A stretch of DNA of 64,000 bases from UBA11889 sp002313255 (GTDB lineage: Bacteria > Pseudomonadota > Gammaproteobacteria > Pseudomonadales > Azotimanducaceae), in assembly GCA_913045265.1 (NCBI GenBank), contig CAJWQX010000002.1:25251-89250 (forward strand), given 5' to 3'. The notes beneath the pieces were generated by a model. The model was not told the origin of the DNA and searched no databases. It was given only the letters and a program-made list of their open reading frames with translations. Position 1 is the first letter of the stretch. Every line of letters starts with the position of its first letter. Shown here one piece after another: positions 25,483 through 33,892 of the stretch. The translations under genes were made by a program, and so were the position numbers.

Positions 25483-25962
25483 TTAACTCAAATAGCCCTC
25501 AAGTTTTACCGCGATCTCTTCAGGCGCCGTCCCTGGTTCGAATCGCTCCACCACGTTGCCATCTCCATCAATAAGGAATTTGGTGAAATTCCACGCGATG
25601 TCAGGCTTACCTTCAGGATTCGAAATGGCCGAGGTCAAGAGCTGATAGAGCTCGCACGCCCCATCTCCGTTCACTTCAATCTTGGAAAACATCGGGAAGG
25701 TCACGTCGAATTTAGACTGGGCAAACTCTAGGATCTCCTCGTTCGTTCCTGGTTCCTGCGCACCGAACTGATTGCAAGGAAATCCGAGAACGGTAAATCC
25801 TTTCTTCGCGTTGTCCTCATGCAATGTACGCAGACCTGCGTACTGTGGCGTGAGTCCTCACTGGCTAGCTAGGTTGACGGCCAGACAGACCTGGCCCTTG
25901 AGTTGTTCAAAGCTCTTCGGTTCCCCGGTGATGGACTGCATTGTTAGCTCATGGAATCCCAT
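25483..25962 (-). CDS. glutathione peroxidase, selenocysteine-containing (in-frame TGA read as Sec35)
   Basis: A 159-residue GPx-family thiol/seleno-peroxidase reducing hydroperoxides. The ATG at 25962 follows AAAGGAG. The frame runs through MGFHELTMQS to VNLASQ, then TGA (25860-25858), then GLTPQYAGL. The TGA falls exactly where the family has its peroxidatic Cys or Sec, so it is read as Sec35. The rest of the catalytic tetrad is present: Gln69 (FGAQEPG), Trp124 and Asn125 (IAWNFTKF). A SECIS-like hairpin lies 14 bases after the TGA. Automatic calling gives only a 113-residue fragment from a TTG at 25824. A nonsense-mutated pseudogene is the alternative but is unlikely given the hairpin and the intact frame. 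selA, selB, selC and selD are not in the window. Confidence 0.88.
25826..25843 (-). promoter_or_regulatory. bacterial SECIS element
   Basis: On the minus strand the sequence GTACGCA-GGTC-TGCGTAC forms a perfect 7-bp stem with a GGUC apical loop, starting 14 bases after the in-frame TGA, so the loop begins 21 bases after it. Bacterial SECIS hairpins that recruit SelB lie just 3' of the UGA and carry conserved G residues in the apical loop. The inner ten bases GCAGGTCTGC are, from memory, identical to those of the Escherichia coli fdhF SECIS. The bulged U of fdhF is absent here. Confidence 0.82.
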
Positions 25963-25998
25963 GGTTTCTCCTTTGTTATGCCTTAAATCATAGCGCGA

Positions 25999-26832
25999 TT
26001 AGACGCCTTTGAAATCGGACTCTCTTTTTTCCCGAAACGCAGCCGCGCCCTCACGGGCGTCCGCTGAAAGGCCAACCAAGGGAATCGCAGTTTCCGACCA
26101 CTGCATGGCCGAATCGAAGTCCATGTGGGCGGTTCGCATCGCGAGTAACTTACCGACCTTCTGCGCAATCGGCGGCCCCGCTTCAATTTCCAATGCGAGT
26201 TCCATAGTTTTTTCTTCCAGCTCGTCGGGTCCGACCAGGTAGTTGGAAAACCCAGCAGCATGCGCCTCTTCCGCACTCATGAAGCGTCCCGTCATCATCA
26301 TCTCCATTGCCTTTCGCCATCCGATGACTCGCGGTAGTGACCAAAATCCACCTAGATCTGCAAAGACACCGCGTTTGACATAGGCAACTTGGAATCGAGC
26401 CGCCGTCGAGACCACCGCCATGTCGCAATGACTCGCAAGATCGAAACCGCCGCCGACGCACGGCCCGTTAACCATTGCGATCATCGGGACCTCTATCCTA
26501 CGTAGCGCAATAAATGTTTCCGTCTCGTGGCGAAAATTCAGGCGGTAGCCTTCGGCGTCAACCTGGCCTGCCTCCAAACCCTCGGGGACGGGGTCGGGGT
26601 TGGGGTTAGCCGCCCCGCTAAAATCCATGCCAGCACAAAAACCGCGACCCGCGCCTGTGATAACCATGCAACGTATGGTGCGATCAAAGCGTGCCTCAAA
26701 CGCAATTTCGCGCAACTCGCGTAACAACGGAAATGTCAGCGCATTGAGTTTCTCGGGTCGATTCAGGGTAAGCCAAAGGATCCCTTCTTGTTGTCCGCGG
26801 CGCTCGGTCAGAATCGGATTTTCGTCAGACAT
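25999..26832 (-). CDS. crotonase-family protein, dienoyl-CoA isomerase-like
   Basis: A 277-residue enoyl-CoA hydratase/isomerase-superfamily protein (WLTLNRPEKLNALTFPLLRE, VITGAGRGFCAGMDF). The second half, GGGFDLASHCDMAV and then VFADLGGFWSLPRVIG, resembles delta3,5-delta2,4-dienoyl-CoA isomerase. Two of the three acidic residues of that enzyme are conserved (Asp in GGGFDL and Asp in ADLGG), while the third position is Tyr. It probably acts on unsaturated acyl-CoA in beta-oxidation. It is the first gene of a unit with the selenoprotein peroxidase, which starts 36 bases downstream. Confidence 0.85.
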   Translation of the reverse strand: MSDENPILTERRGQQEGILWLTLNRPEKLNALTFPLLRELREIAFEARFDRTIRCMVITGAGRGFCAGMDFSGAANPNPDPVPEGLEAGQVDAEGYRLNFRHETETFIALRRIEVPMIAMVNGPCVGGGFDLASHCDMAVVSTAARFQVAYVKRGVFADLGGFWSLPRVIGWRKAMEMMMTGRFMSAEEAHAAGFSNYLVGPDELEEKTMELALEIEAGPPIAQKVGKLLAMRTAHMDFDSAMQWSETAIPLVGLSADAREGAAAFREKRESDFKGV

Positions 26833-26938
26833 AATTAACTCCCTTCGTTTTCATGGATCGTACTCTGTATGCGGCGATGGCTAAAACCTCCTACTTCTGC
26901 ACACCACATTCACCCCAAGCTTCTGGCACACTTTAGTC

Positions 26939-27754
26939 ATGAACTATCAATACATTACGGTTGAGCCGTTAACCCCGACAATCGGAGCGACCATCCACGG
27001 GGTTGACCTATCGCGCCCCCTCGACGACCAGGCCTTCGATGAAATTCATCACGCTTGGATGGAACACTTGGTGGTGTTTTTTCGGGACCAGGAATTAACT
27101 CCCGAACAGCACTTAGAATTTGGCCGTCGGTTTGGCCCTCTGCACATTCATCCGGCAGCCCCATACGTTCACGACAATCCTGAATTAATGCAGATACACA
27201 CGGACCGGCATTCGCAACGAAACAACGGTGCCGGCTGGCACTCCGACGTCTCAGCAGACGACGAACCGCCACTCGGCAGTATCTTGCATCTACACCAAGT
27301 GCCCGCCAAAGGGGGAGACACCCTATTCGCCAACATGTATGCGGCCTACGACGCACTATCCGGTCCCATGCAGAACTGGCTCACCGGCTTACAGGCCGTC
27401 CATCGAGCAGACTACGCTGGTCTATACGGCGACCACAAACCGCAGCGCGCTTTCCCGCAATCCACCCATCCGGTAATCCGGGCCCATCCCGTCACCGCAA
27501 AAAAGGCACTGTACGTGAATTCTGGCTTTACCCGTCGTATCGAGGGCCTATCCGCTGCTGAAAGCCGTGGTTTGCTGCAGTTTCTCTTCGAACACATCCG
27601 AAACCCCGCGTTTCAATGTCGATTTCAATGGCAACCAAACTCAATCGCCATGTGGGACAACCGGTGTACGCAACACTTAGCAGTATGGGATTACTTCCCG
27701 GACACTCGTAGCGGTATTCGTGTCACCGTCAAGGGTGACCGGCCATTTTGTTGA
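26939..27754 (+). CDS. TauD/TfdA-family 2-oxoglutarate-dependent dioxygenase
   Basis: A 271-residue Fe(II)/2-oxoglutarate dioxygenase. The iron ligands are His101 and Asp103 in GAGWHSDVSADD, plus a distal His in CTQHLAVWDY. The C-terminal RSGIRVTVKGDRP carries the Arg that binds 2-oxoglutarate. The N-terminus GATIHGVDLSRPLDD is typical of taurine/alpha-ketoglutarate dioxygenases. The substrate may be taurine, another sulfonate or an aryloxyacid; no sulfonate transporter is adjacent. It is divergent from the crotonase gene. Confidence 0.9.
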   Translation: MNYQYITVEPLTPTIGATIHGVDLSRPLDDQAFDEIHHAWMEHLVVFFRDQELTPEQHLEFGRRFGPLHIHPAAPYVHDNPELMQIHTDRHSQRNNGAGWHSDVSADDEPPLGSILHLHQVPAKGGDTLFANMYAAYDALSGPMQNWLTGLQAVHRADYAGLYGDHKPQRAFPQSTHPVIRAHPVTAKKALYVNSGFTRRIEGLSAAESRGLLQFLFEHIRNPAFQCRFQWQPNSIAMWDNRCTQHLAVWDYFPDTRSGIRVTVKGDRPFC

Positions 27755-27797
27755 GTCTTTTTCGCCCGTTTAGCTCCGGTTTCGATCGAGGCTTGCT

Positions 27798-30014
27798 GTG
27801 AAGCGTGCAGTGTTCCTGTGGATAGCGCTTTTGAACGCGGCGACCGGTCACGCAGACGACGTTCTGCTTGGTTTCGGCGTCGACGAAAGCGAGAAACAGC
27901 GCGAGCTCGAGGCACGACTCGTGAGCGACATCTCGGCCAACGACCTCCATGAATGGATCGAGGCCCTCGCAGCTAAACCTCATCATGTCGCTTCAACGCA
28001 AGGCAAACGGAACGCCGAGTACATTGCCGCGCTGTTTAAGCAATGGGGTTACGACACTCGGCTTGCGACTTACGAGGTTCTTATCCCAGTTCCCAAAGTC
28101 CGCGTGCTTGAGATGCTCCAACCGCAATACTTTCAAGCCACCCTCACGGAACGCATCGTCAACTCCGATGCAAGTACGACCATGCGTGACCAGGTACTGC
28201 CACCTTACAACGCGTTTTCGCCAGACGGCGACGTGGTCGGCCATCTTGTGTACGTGAACTACGGTACGCGGGAAGACTATGAAATGCTCGATCGATATGG
28301 CGTTGACGTCACCGGTGCCATCGTTATTGCCCGATACGGGAAAGTATGGCGTGGAATCAAACCGAAGTTGGCGGCGGAACATGGCGCCATCGGCGCTTTG
28401 ATTTATTCGGATCCCATCGATGATGGGTATACCCGCGGCAGCGTGTACCCCGACGGACCTTACAAAAACGATTCTGCCGTTCAACGCGGTGCCGTGATGG
28501 ACTTGCCGTTGCATGCCGGAGACGTACTTACGCCCGGTTGGGCCGCAAAAAAAGGAGCGCGGCGGTTAAGCCGTGATGAGGCTGCCGCCATCGCAAGCAT
28601 CCCCGTCCTCCCAATCTCTTATGCCGATGCGGAACCATTACTCAGGCAATTGAGCGGGCCGATGGCACCTTCTGATTGGCGGGGCGCGTTGCCACTTTCG
28701 TATCACCTCGGTCCCGGACCCGCGCGGGTGCGACTCCAAGTCGAATTCGACTGGCAAACGGTCACTGCCCGAAACGTCATTGCACGTCTGAAAGGATCAA
28801 AATTCGCTGACGAATGGGTGATCCGTGGCAACCACCATGACGGTTGGAATCACGGGGCACGAGACCCGGTCTCAGGACTGGTAACGATGCTTGCTGAGGC
28901 CCGGGCGATTGCAAGACTCAACGAGCCGATCGCCCGGACCATCGTCTATGCCGCATGGGACGCAGAAGAACCGGGGCTGATGGGGTCAACCGAATGGGTG
29001 GAAGAGCATGCACGCGAGCTTAGTCGAAAAGCCGTGGCTTATCTCAATACCGACGGTATGGGGCGCGGTTTCGTCTCTGTCGGGGCGAGTCACACGCTTG
29101 AACGCTTTTTTAACCAACTTCTTGATGACGTGGAAGATCCCCAAACAAAGCTTTCCATCGGTGAACGCCGGAGGGCCCGTATTCGAATAAAGGGTGACGA
29201 AAAAGCTGTGTCCGAGCTTACTAATCGGCGCGACCTGCGGGTCGCCGCACTAGGGTCTGGATCAGACTACACCGCATTTCTCCATCACCTCGGTATCGCT
29301 TCGGCCAATCTTAGCTTCGGCGGCGAGGCGGAGAGCGGTAGTTACCACACCCTCTACGACACGCACGAACATTTCCATCGATTTATTGATCCCGGCAACG
29401 TCTACGGCACCGTCCTCGCGGAATTGACTGGTCGCGCGACGTTGCGACTCGCAAACGCCCACGTCGTGCCTTTTGACTTTAGTGGCCTGCTCGACAACAT
29501 CAAGAAATTTGTCGCTGAAATTGAAGAATTGTCGGGAACACAACGCAAAGAAACAGCGCGGATCAACACGCTCATCGATACCGGCGCTTATACCGCGGCA
29601 TTGGATCCACGCAAATCTCTCCGCGCACCCCGCCGACACGCCCCTGTGCCACACTTTAATTTCTCGCCCCTCCATAACGCGATCGCGAAGATTGATCGGT
29701 CGATCGCGTTACTGGACTCCGTGGACTTGATCAACTTGAAGGCGCGTCAACTCAAAAAAATTAACCGTCTTCTCTACACCAGTGAGCGAATATTCCTTCG
29801 AGATCAGGGACTCCCGCGTCGCTCCTGGTACCGTCATCAACTCTATGCCCCGGGGTTTTATACGGGTTACGGGGTAAAAACCTTACCTATGATCCGCGAA
29901 GCGATTGAAGAGCGGCGCTACGCGGCTGTCCCGGAAGCCGTAGTCGGCCTAGGTCGGGTGCTGAATGCGCTCGCGGATCGAATTGATGAGATTCACCGCA
30001 GCGTTCAACGATGA
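27798..30014 (+). CDS. exported M28 peptidase, glutamate carboxypeptidase II/NAALADase-like
   Basis: A 738-residue secreted metallopeptidase. A signal peptide (KRAVFLWIALLNAATGHADD) follows the GTG start, which has GAGG six bases upstream. A PA domain (about 110-290) is inserted before the M28 catalytic domain. Zinc ligands are visible in RGNHHDGWNHGARDP (from about residue 343), AAWDAEEPGLMGS (about 389), LNTDGMG and SYHTLYDTHEH. The C-terminal 150 residues form the transferrin-receptor-like helical dimerisation domain. It removes C-terminal or N-terminal residues from peptides in the periplasm. The next gene overlaps by four bases (ATGA). Confidence 0.9.
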   Translation: MKRAVFLWIALLNAATGHADDVLLGFGVDESEKQRELEARLVSDISANDLHEWIEALAAKPHHVASTQGKRNAEYIAALFKQWGYDTRLATYEVLIPVPKVRVLEMLQPQYFQATLTERIVNSDASTTMRDQVLPPYNAFSPDGDVVGHLVYVNYGTREDYEMLDRYGVDVTGAIVIARYGKVWRGIKPKLAAEHGAIGALIYSDPIDDGYTRGSVYPDGPYKNDSAVQRGAVMDLPLHAGDVLTPGWAAKKGARRLSRDEAAAIASIPVLPISYADAEPLLRQLSGPMAPSDWRGALPLSYHLGPGPARVRLQVEFDWQTVTARNVIARLKGSKFADEWVIRGNHHDGWNHGARDPVSGLVTMLAEARAIARLNEPIARTIVYAAWDAEEPGLMGSTEWVEEHARELSRKAVAYLNTDGMGRGFVSVGASHTLERFFNQLLDDVEDPQTKLSIGERRRARIRIKGDEKAVSELTNRRDLRVAALGSGSDYTAFLHHLGIASANLSFGGEAESGSYHTLYDTHEHFHRFIDPGNVYGTVLAELTGRATLRLANAHVVPFDFSGLLDNIKKFVAEIEELSGTQRKETARINTLIDTGAYTAALDPRKSLRAPRRHAPVPHFNFSPLHNAIAKIDRSIALLDSVDLINLKARQLKKINRLLYTSERIFLRDQGLPRRSWYRHQLYAPGFYTGYGVKTLPMIREAIEERRYAAVPEAVVGLGRVLNALADRIDEIHRSVQR

Positions 30015-30787
30015 CACTAAAAAGACACCAAATAGCCAATCGAGCCGCTTGGCAAGAGTTTGCGGCGCGATACGTGGAACCCGCCGAAGAGGGTTGGGCA
30101 AGTGACAATCCACGGTGGGGAATTTGGCACATACCGGAAAGTGATATTGGCCTATTGCCAAAGAATCTGGCCGGAAAAAGTTGCGTCGAAATTGGCTGTG
30201 GTGCGGGCTACGTTTCCTCGTGGATGGCTCGTCGAGGTGCCAATTCGGTGGTTGGCATTGACCCGACCCCCAACCAACTAAAAACAGCGAGGCGGTTAGA
30301 AGCGCGATACAAATTGGGCGTCAATTTCATCGAAGGTTTTGGTGAGACGCTACCATTCGGAGACGCTTGTTTTGACTTTGCTATATCTGAATACGGCGCT
30401 TCGCTTTGGGCTGATCCCTACCAATGGGTGCCAGAGGCCGCAAGAGTGCTACGTCCCGGAGGGGATCTGGTGTTCATGACAAACCACGCGTTTGCCATTT
30501 GTTGCGTGCCTGACGCAGAAGACGAGGATGCCCCTATTGCCGAACAATTACAGCGGCCTTACCTGGGTCTTTATCAGACCGAGTGGCAGTTCTCGTCGAA
30601 CGAAGTCGAGTTTCATCTCCCCCATGGGGAATGGATTGCGCTGCTAGGAGCGAATGGGTTGACTGTCGAACGGCTGCTCGAACTTGGCGCCCCCACAGCT
30701 GTCTCGGACTCAAATTACGGTTGGGCCGACCCGTCTTGGGCCACCAAATGGCCGACCGAAGAAGTCTGGTGCGCGCGCCGCCTGTAA
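30011..30787 (+). CDS. class I SAM-dependent methyltransferase
   Basis: A 258-residue methyltransferase with the SAM-binding motif I CVEIGCGAGYVSSWMARRGA, an acidic motif II (VVGIDPTP) and the post-motif DACFDFAISEYGASLW. This is the Methyltransf_11/UbiE-like class. The ATG overlaps the TGA stop of the M28 peptidase (ATGA), so the two are translationally coupled, an unusual pairing. The substrate is unknown. It is convergent with the amidohydrolase gene at 30793, five bases away. Confidence 0.88.
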   Translation: MTLKRHQIANRAAWQEFAARYVEPAEEGWASDNPRWGIWHIPESDIGLLPKNLAGKSCVEIGCGAGYVSSWMARRGANSVVGIDPTPNQLKTARRLEARYKLGVNFIEGFGETLPFGDACFDFAISEYGASLWADPYQWVPEAARVLRPGGDLVFMTNHAFAICCVPDAEDEDAPIAEQLQRPYLGLYQTEWQFSSNEVEFHLPHGEWIALLGANGLTVERLLELGAPTAVSDSNYGWADPSWATKWPTEEVWCARRL

Positions 30788-30792
30788 TCGTT

Positions 30793-31977
30793 CTACCCGA
30801 TCGACTGATTCGACTCAGCGAATATCCTCTTAAAGTTTCCCGCATAAAAGCACTCTTGAACGCGTTCGTCGTATCCGTCCAGGGCCCGTCGAAACCGACC
30901 AATCGGATCGCGCCCTCCTTCTGTGTGGGGATAGTCGCTGGAAAATAGGTAGAGTTCGGGTTGGGTTCGATCAATGAGTTCACCGACGTTCTCGTACACG
31001 TACGGGGTAAAACCAAACTGTTGCGCCAGTTGTTCAGAAGGTTTGCGCGTCAAACGTTGCAGCGATTGGTCCGTTTTCTTCCAGATCTCGACGGTCCAGT
31101 CCAGACGACTCAACATGGAAGGAACCCAACCGGCGCCCAGTTCCACACTCGCCCCTTGGAGCTTCGGAAAACGTTCAAAGACGCCGTCAAGCACCAAGGT
31201 ACTGATAAAAAGCTCAGCCGCATGGTGAATCGCGGTCATATCTTTCGCGCGCACATTCTCACCACCACCTAACCAGTCCGCAGGTTTGTCGCCACCGTTA
31301 TTGAGCCAGGCGGGATCTAACTGATACGAAACGCCGCCAATGTGAATCACGAAAGGAATGCCGGCGTCCGACAGACGGTTCCAAAAAGGATCTATCTCCG
31401 GATGACCCGGCGAACGGCCGCCACAGGGCCGGTGAGGGATCCATACTGCCCCTACACGACCCTCCATAATGCAGGCGTCAAGTTCTTCGACGGCCGCGTC
31501 CGGGCGGTCGAGGGGGACAATGAGTACCGGCAGAAGGCGGTCGTCATGACTGCAAAACGCCTGCATGGCGCGGTTATGCGCCCGGGCCGCGCCGTATTGC
31601 AACTCGCCGTCCGTTTTTACTCTCGTGGACATCGGCAATGCCGCCGATAGCGTCGAAAAGACCAATTGTTTTCGAAAACCGAGCATGTCCAAAGCGACGC
31701 CTCGATCCACGCCATCAAATGCGCCCAACGCTTGAATCTCCTTAGGTCCTCGAATCATGTCGTCTCCCAGCGCAAGCAACTCTTTTTTGTACGTTTGGGA
31801 GTGGCCGTTTTGGTGCATCAGTTCTACTGCCTCTTCCTCGGACACGGCAGACGCGGCATAGCTAATGGCAGGTAATTTTTCCCGAATGCCCGGATCCGCA
31901 AACTCCGTGAGAAAATTCGGCAGTTCCATAATGTGGCTATCGGCATCGTAATATTCACGGCCCGTGGCGTACGTCAT
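30793..31977 (-). CDS. amidohydrolase 2 family protein (ACMSD-like metal-dependent hydrolase/decarboxylase)
   Basis: A 394-residue TIM-barrel amidohydrolase of the amidohydrolase-2 group, which includes ACMSD-type decarboxylases. It opens with REYYDADSHIMELP (Asp-x-Asp-x-His variant of the metal motif), has PFVIHIGGVSYQ in the middle and a late metal-binding or catalytic Asp in YLFSSDYPHTEGGRD. The segment between residues 270 and 300 (LQGASVELGAGWVPSMLSRL) is typical of the group. The substrate is unknown. It is divergent from the Asp-box propeller gene at 32041. Confidence 0.85.
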   Translation of the reverse strand: MTYATGREYYDADSHIMELPNFLTEFADPGIREKLPAISYAASAVSEEEAVELMHQNGHSQTYKKELLALGDDMIRGPKEIQALGAFDGVDRGVALDMLGFRKQLVFSTLSAALPMSTRVKTDGELQYGAARAHNRAMQAFCSHDDRLLPVLIVPLDRPDAAVEELDACIMEGRVGAVWIPHRPCGGRSPGHPEIDPFWNRLSDAGIPFVIHIGGVSYQLDPAWLNNGGDKPADWLGGGENVRAKDMTAIHHAAELFISTLVLDGVFERFPKLQGASVELGAGWVPSMLSRLDWTVEIWKKTDQSLQRLTRKPSEQLAQQFGFTPYVYENVGELIDRTQPELYLFSSDYPHTEGGRDPIGRFRRALDGYDERVQECFYAGNFKRIFAESNQSIG

Positions 31978-32040
31978 TGTTTCTTGAGATTGTGGCGACC
32001 GCGTTACTATAGCCCGAAGAGCCTAGAGGAGGACCCGTCA

Positions 32041-33009
32041 ATGAATACGAAACTCTACGCCGGAACCGTGGGTTGGGGTGTGTGGGGCAGTGATGATCTT
32101 GGTGACACTTGGGATTTCGCCTTTAAAGGCATTTATGCGGAAAATCGAATTTGGGCGCTTTGTAGCCATGATCTTGAACCCGGCGTCATTTTAGCCGGTT
32201 CAGACCGTGGTCTCTTACGCCAAAGGGTCGACGGTGGGGCCGAACATGTGCCATCGCCGGCTGATGACAATGGGCGCTGTGTTTGGTCCGTCGCGCAGGC
32301 CCCCCATGATCCGAATATCATCCTCATAGGTACCAACCCTGGCGCACTGTTTCGCTCCGATGACGGCGGAAAGAGCTGGCGCAAACTTCCCGTTGATTTA
32401 GTTGATAGCTGCCCGTTTATTGGCAAACCACGCGTCACGCGCATTCGATTTGATCCTCTCGAGGCCGATGCAATTTGGGTCAGCGTCGAAATCGACGCGG
32501 TCCACCGAAGCCGCGATGGCGGTGATACCTGGGAAAAGCTTGATAACGGCTTTAAGTTCCCCGATATCCATGACATTGCCGTGATCGACGACGGTGGTAG
32601 ACGCAAACTTTTGGCCGCCACTGCGGTCGGTCTCTACCAAAGCCTGGATGACGGGGCCAGCTGGGAGTGGAAAAAGCTTGATTCACCGTGGCAATACACA
32701 CGAGGGATCAAGCCGCGCGCCGATCTCGACGGTACCGTATTCCTATGCAACGGTGATGGTCCTCCGGGATCTCAAGGTCGGCTGCTACGAAGTCGAGACT
32801 GGGGAGAGTCGTGGGAAGATGCGAATTTACCAGGTCAAACCAATAGCACGCCTTGGATGGTAGCCACCCATCCAGCTAATCCAAGCCTTCTTTTTACCTG
32901 CACCAATCTCGGTCAAATGTACCGCAGCAACGACGGCGGCGAGGTCTGGCAGCGTTTGCCCCGTGAATTCGGCGAAATACGCACGCTTCTATGGCACCCC
33001 GCAGCCTAA
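32041..33009 (+). CDS. Asp-box (BNR/sialidase-like) beta-propeller protein
   Basis: A 322-residue propeller. At least six Asp-box repeats are seen at regular spacing: SDDLGDTW, SDDGGKSW, SRDGGDTW, SLDDGASW, SRDWGESW and SNDGGEVW. These are typical of BNR/sortilin-like glycosidase-fold propellers. No signal peptide is seen, and no sialidase catalytic Arg triad is obvious, so an enzymatic role is doubtful; it may bind a ligand or protein. The open frame extends upstream to 31933, but the ATG at 32041 has AGAGGAGG at a good distance and starts with the first blade. Confidence 0.85.
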   Translation: MNTKLYAGTVGWGVWGSDDLGDTWDFAFKGIYAENRIWALCSHDLEPGVILAGSDRGLLRQRVDGGAEHVPSPADDNGRCVWSVAQAPHDPNIILIGTNPGALFRSDDGGKSWRKLPVDLVDSCPFIGKPRVTRIRFDPLEADAIWVSVEIDAVHRSRDGGDTWEKLDNGFKFPDIHDIAVIDDGGRRKLLAATAVGLYQSLDDGASWEWKKLDSPWQYTRGIKPRADLDGTVFLCNGDGPPGSQGRLLRSRDWGESWEDANLPGQTNSTPWMVATHPANPSLLFTCTNLGQMYRSNDGGEVWQRLPREFGEIRTLLWHPAA

Positions 33010-33047
33010 CAGGGGAAACAATTCGGGAAACGCAAACACCACTTCGG

Positions 33048-33800
33048 TTAAAGGGTTGAAAAATCGGGCGGTCTTTTCTCTCGAAACGCTGTCACGGCTT
33101 CCAGGTTGGCTGGTCCGCCGCTGAGTCCGGCAAGTTCAGCATTCTCGGCATCAATCACCGCTTTCAGACGCCCAATTTCAGGCCCATTGATTAACCGTTT
33201 CGCCGCGGCGATCGGTCCAGGAGGGAGCGCCGCAAGTTTCGCTGCTCGTTGATGAACTTCTTCGGCAAACACATCATCCGGAAATACGTCGAGCACGAGC
33301 CCCATGTCTTTGCACTGCTCCGCGCTCATCCAGTCCGAGCTCATCAACATCCACGCCGCCTTTTGCCGACCCATCAACGCCGGAAATGTCATTGTGCTGC
33401 CAGCTTCGGCGACCAAGCCGAGCTCAGAAAATGGACATCTCAGCCGCGCGCCCGCGGCCATAAATGCAAAATCCGCGAGTCCACAGACTGTTGCGCCCAC
33501 CCCAACTCCTAGCCCATTCACCGCAACCACGAAGGGCTTAGGGAACTCCGCAATGATGTGCGCCATGCCACCGAAGCCATGCACAACTTTCGCGGTGCGG
33601 CCCGCTTCAGAAAGATCGGCACCTGCGCTGAACGCTCGCCCCGCCCCGGTTAGAACGACAACTCGGACATCATCATCTTCGCGAGCAGCCAGGAACGCTT
33701 CCGCGACTTCATCGAACTGCGGATTGTTGAACGCGTTAAGGGCCTCCGGCCGATTCAACGTGAGTGTGCGAACACGATTCTGATCGTTCGTCTCAAGCAT
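33048..33800 (-). CDS. enoyl-CoA isomerase-type crotonase
   Basis: A 250-residue crotonase-fold protein (LTLNRPEALNAFNNPQFDEV, LTGAGRAFSAGADLSE). The hydratase Glu144 position is Thr (GVGATVCGLAD). The segment FSELGLVAEAGSTMTFPALM carries the Glu typical of delta3-delta2-enoyl-CoA isomerases (VPEAGS in relatives). It therefore probably shifts double bonds in unsaturated acyl-CoA rather than hydrating. The ATG has GGAG nine bases upstream. The acyl-CoA dehydrogenase gene lies 92 bases upstream on the same strand and may be co-transcribed. Confidence 0.87.
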   Translation of the reverse strand: MLETNDQNRVRTLTLNRPEALNAFNNPQFDEVAEAFLAAREDDDVRVVVLTGAGRAFSAGADLSEAGRTAKVVHGFGGMAHIIAEFPKPFVVAVNGLGVGVGATVCGLADFAFMAAGARLRCPFSELGLVAEAGSTMTFPALMGRQKAAWMLMSSDWMSAEQCKDMGLVLDVFPDDVFAEEVHQRAAKLAALPPGPIAAAKRLINGPEIGRLKAVIDAENAELAGLSGGPANLEAVTAFREKRPPDFSTL

Positions 33801-33892
33801 TGTCCGTCTCCTTCAATAGCAACACCGTTCTTCCCACCAAAAACTAATCGCAAGTTTTGGGACCTCGACACCCTCGATCAAAACCGCCACCG

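Noticed and set aside
25483..25824. Short 113-residue peroxidase fragment starting at TTG 25824
   Set aside because: The frame continues upstream through TGA to a good ATG with a ribosome site; the fragment would lack the catalytic residue, so the full Sec-containing gene was annotated instead.
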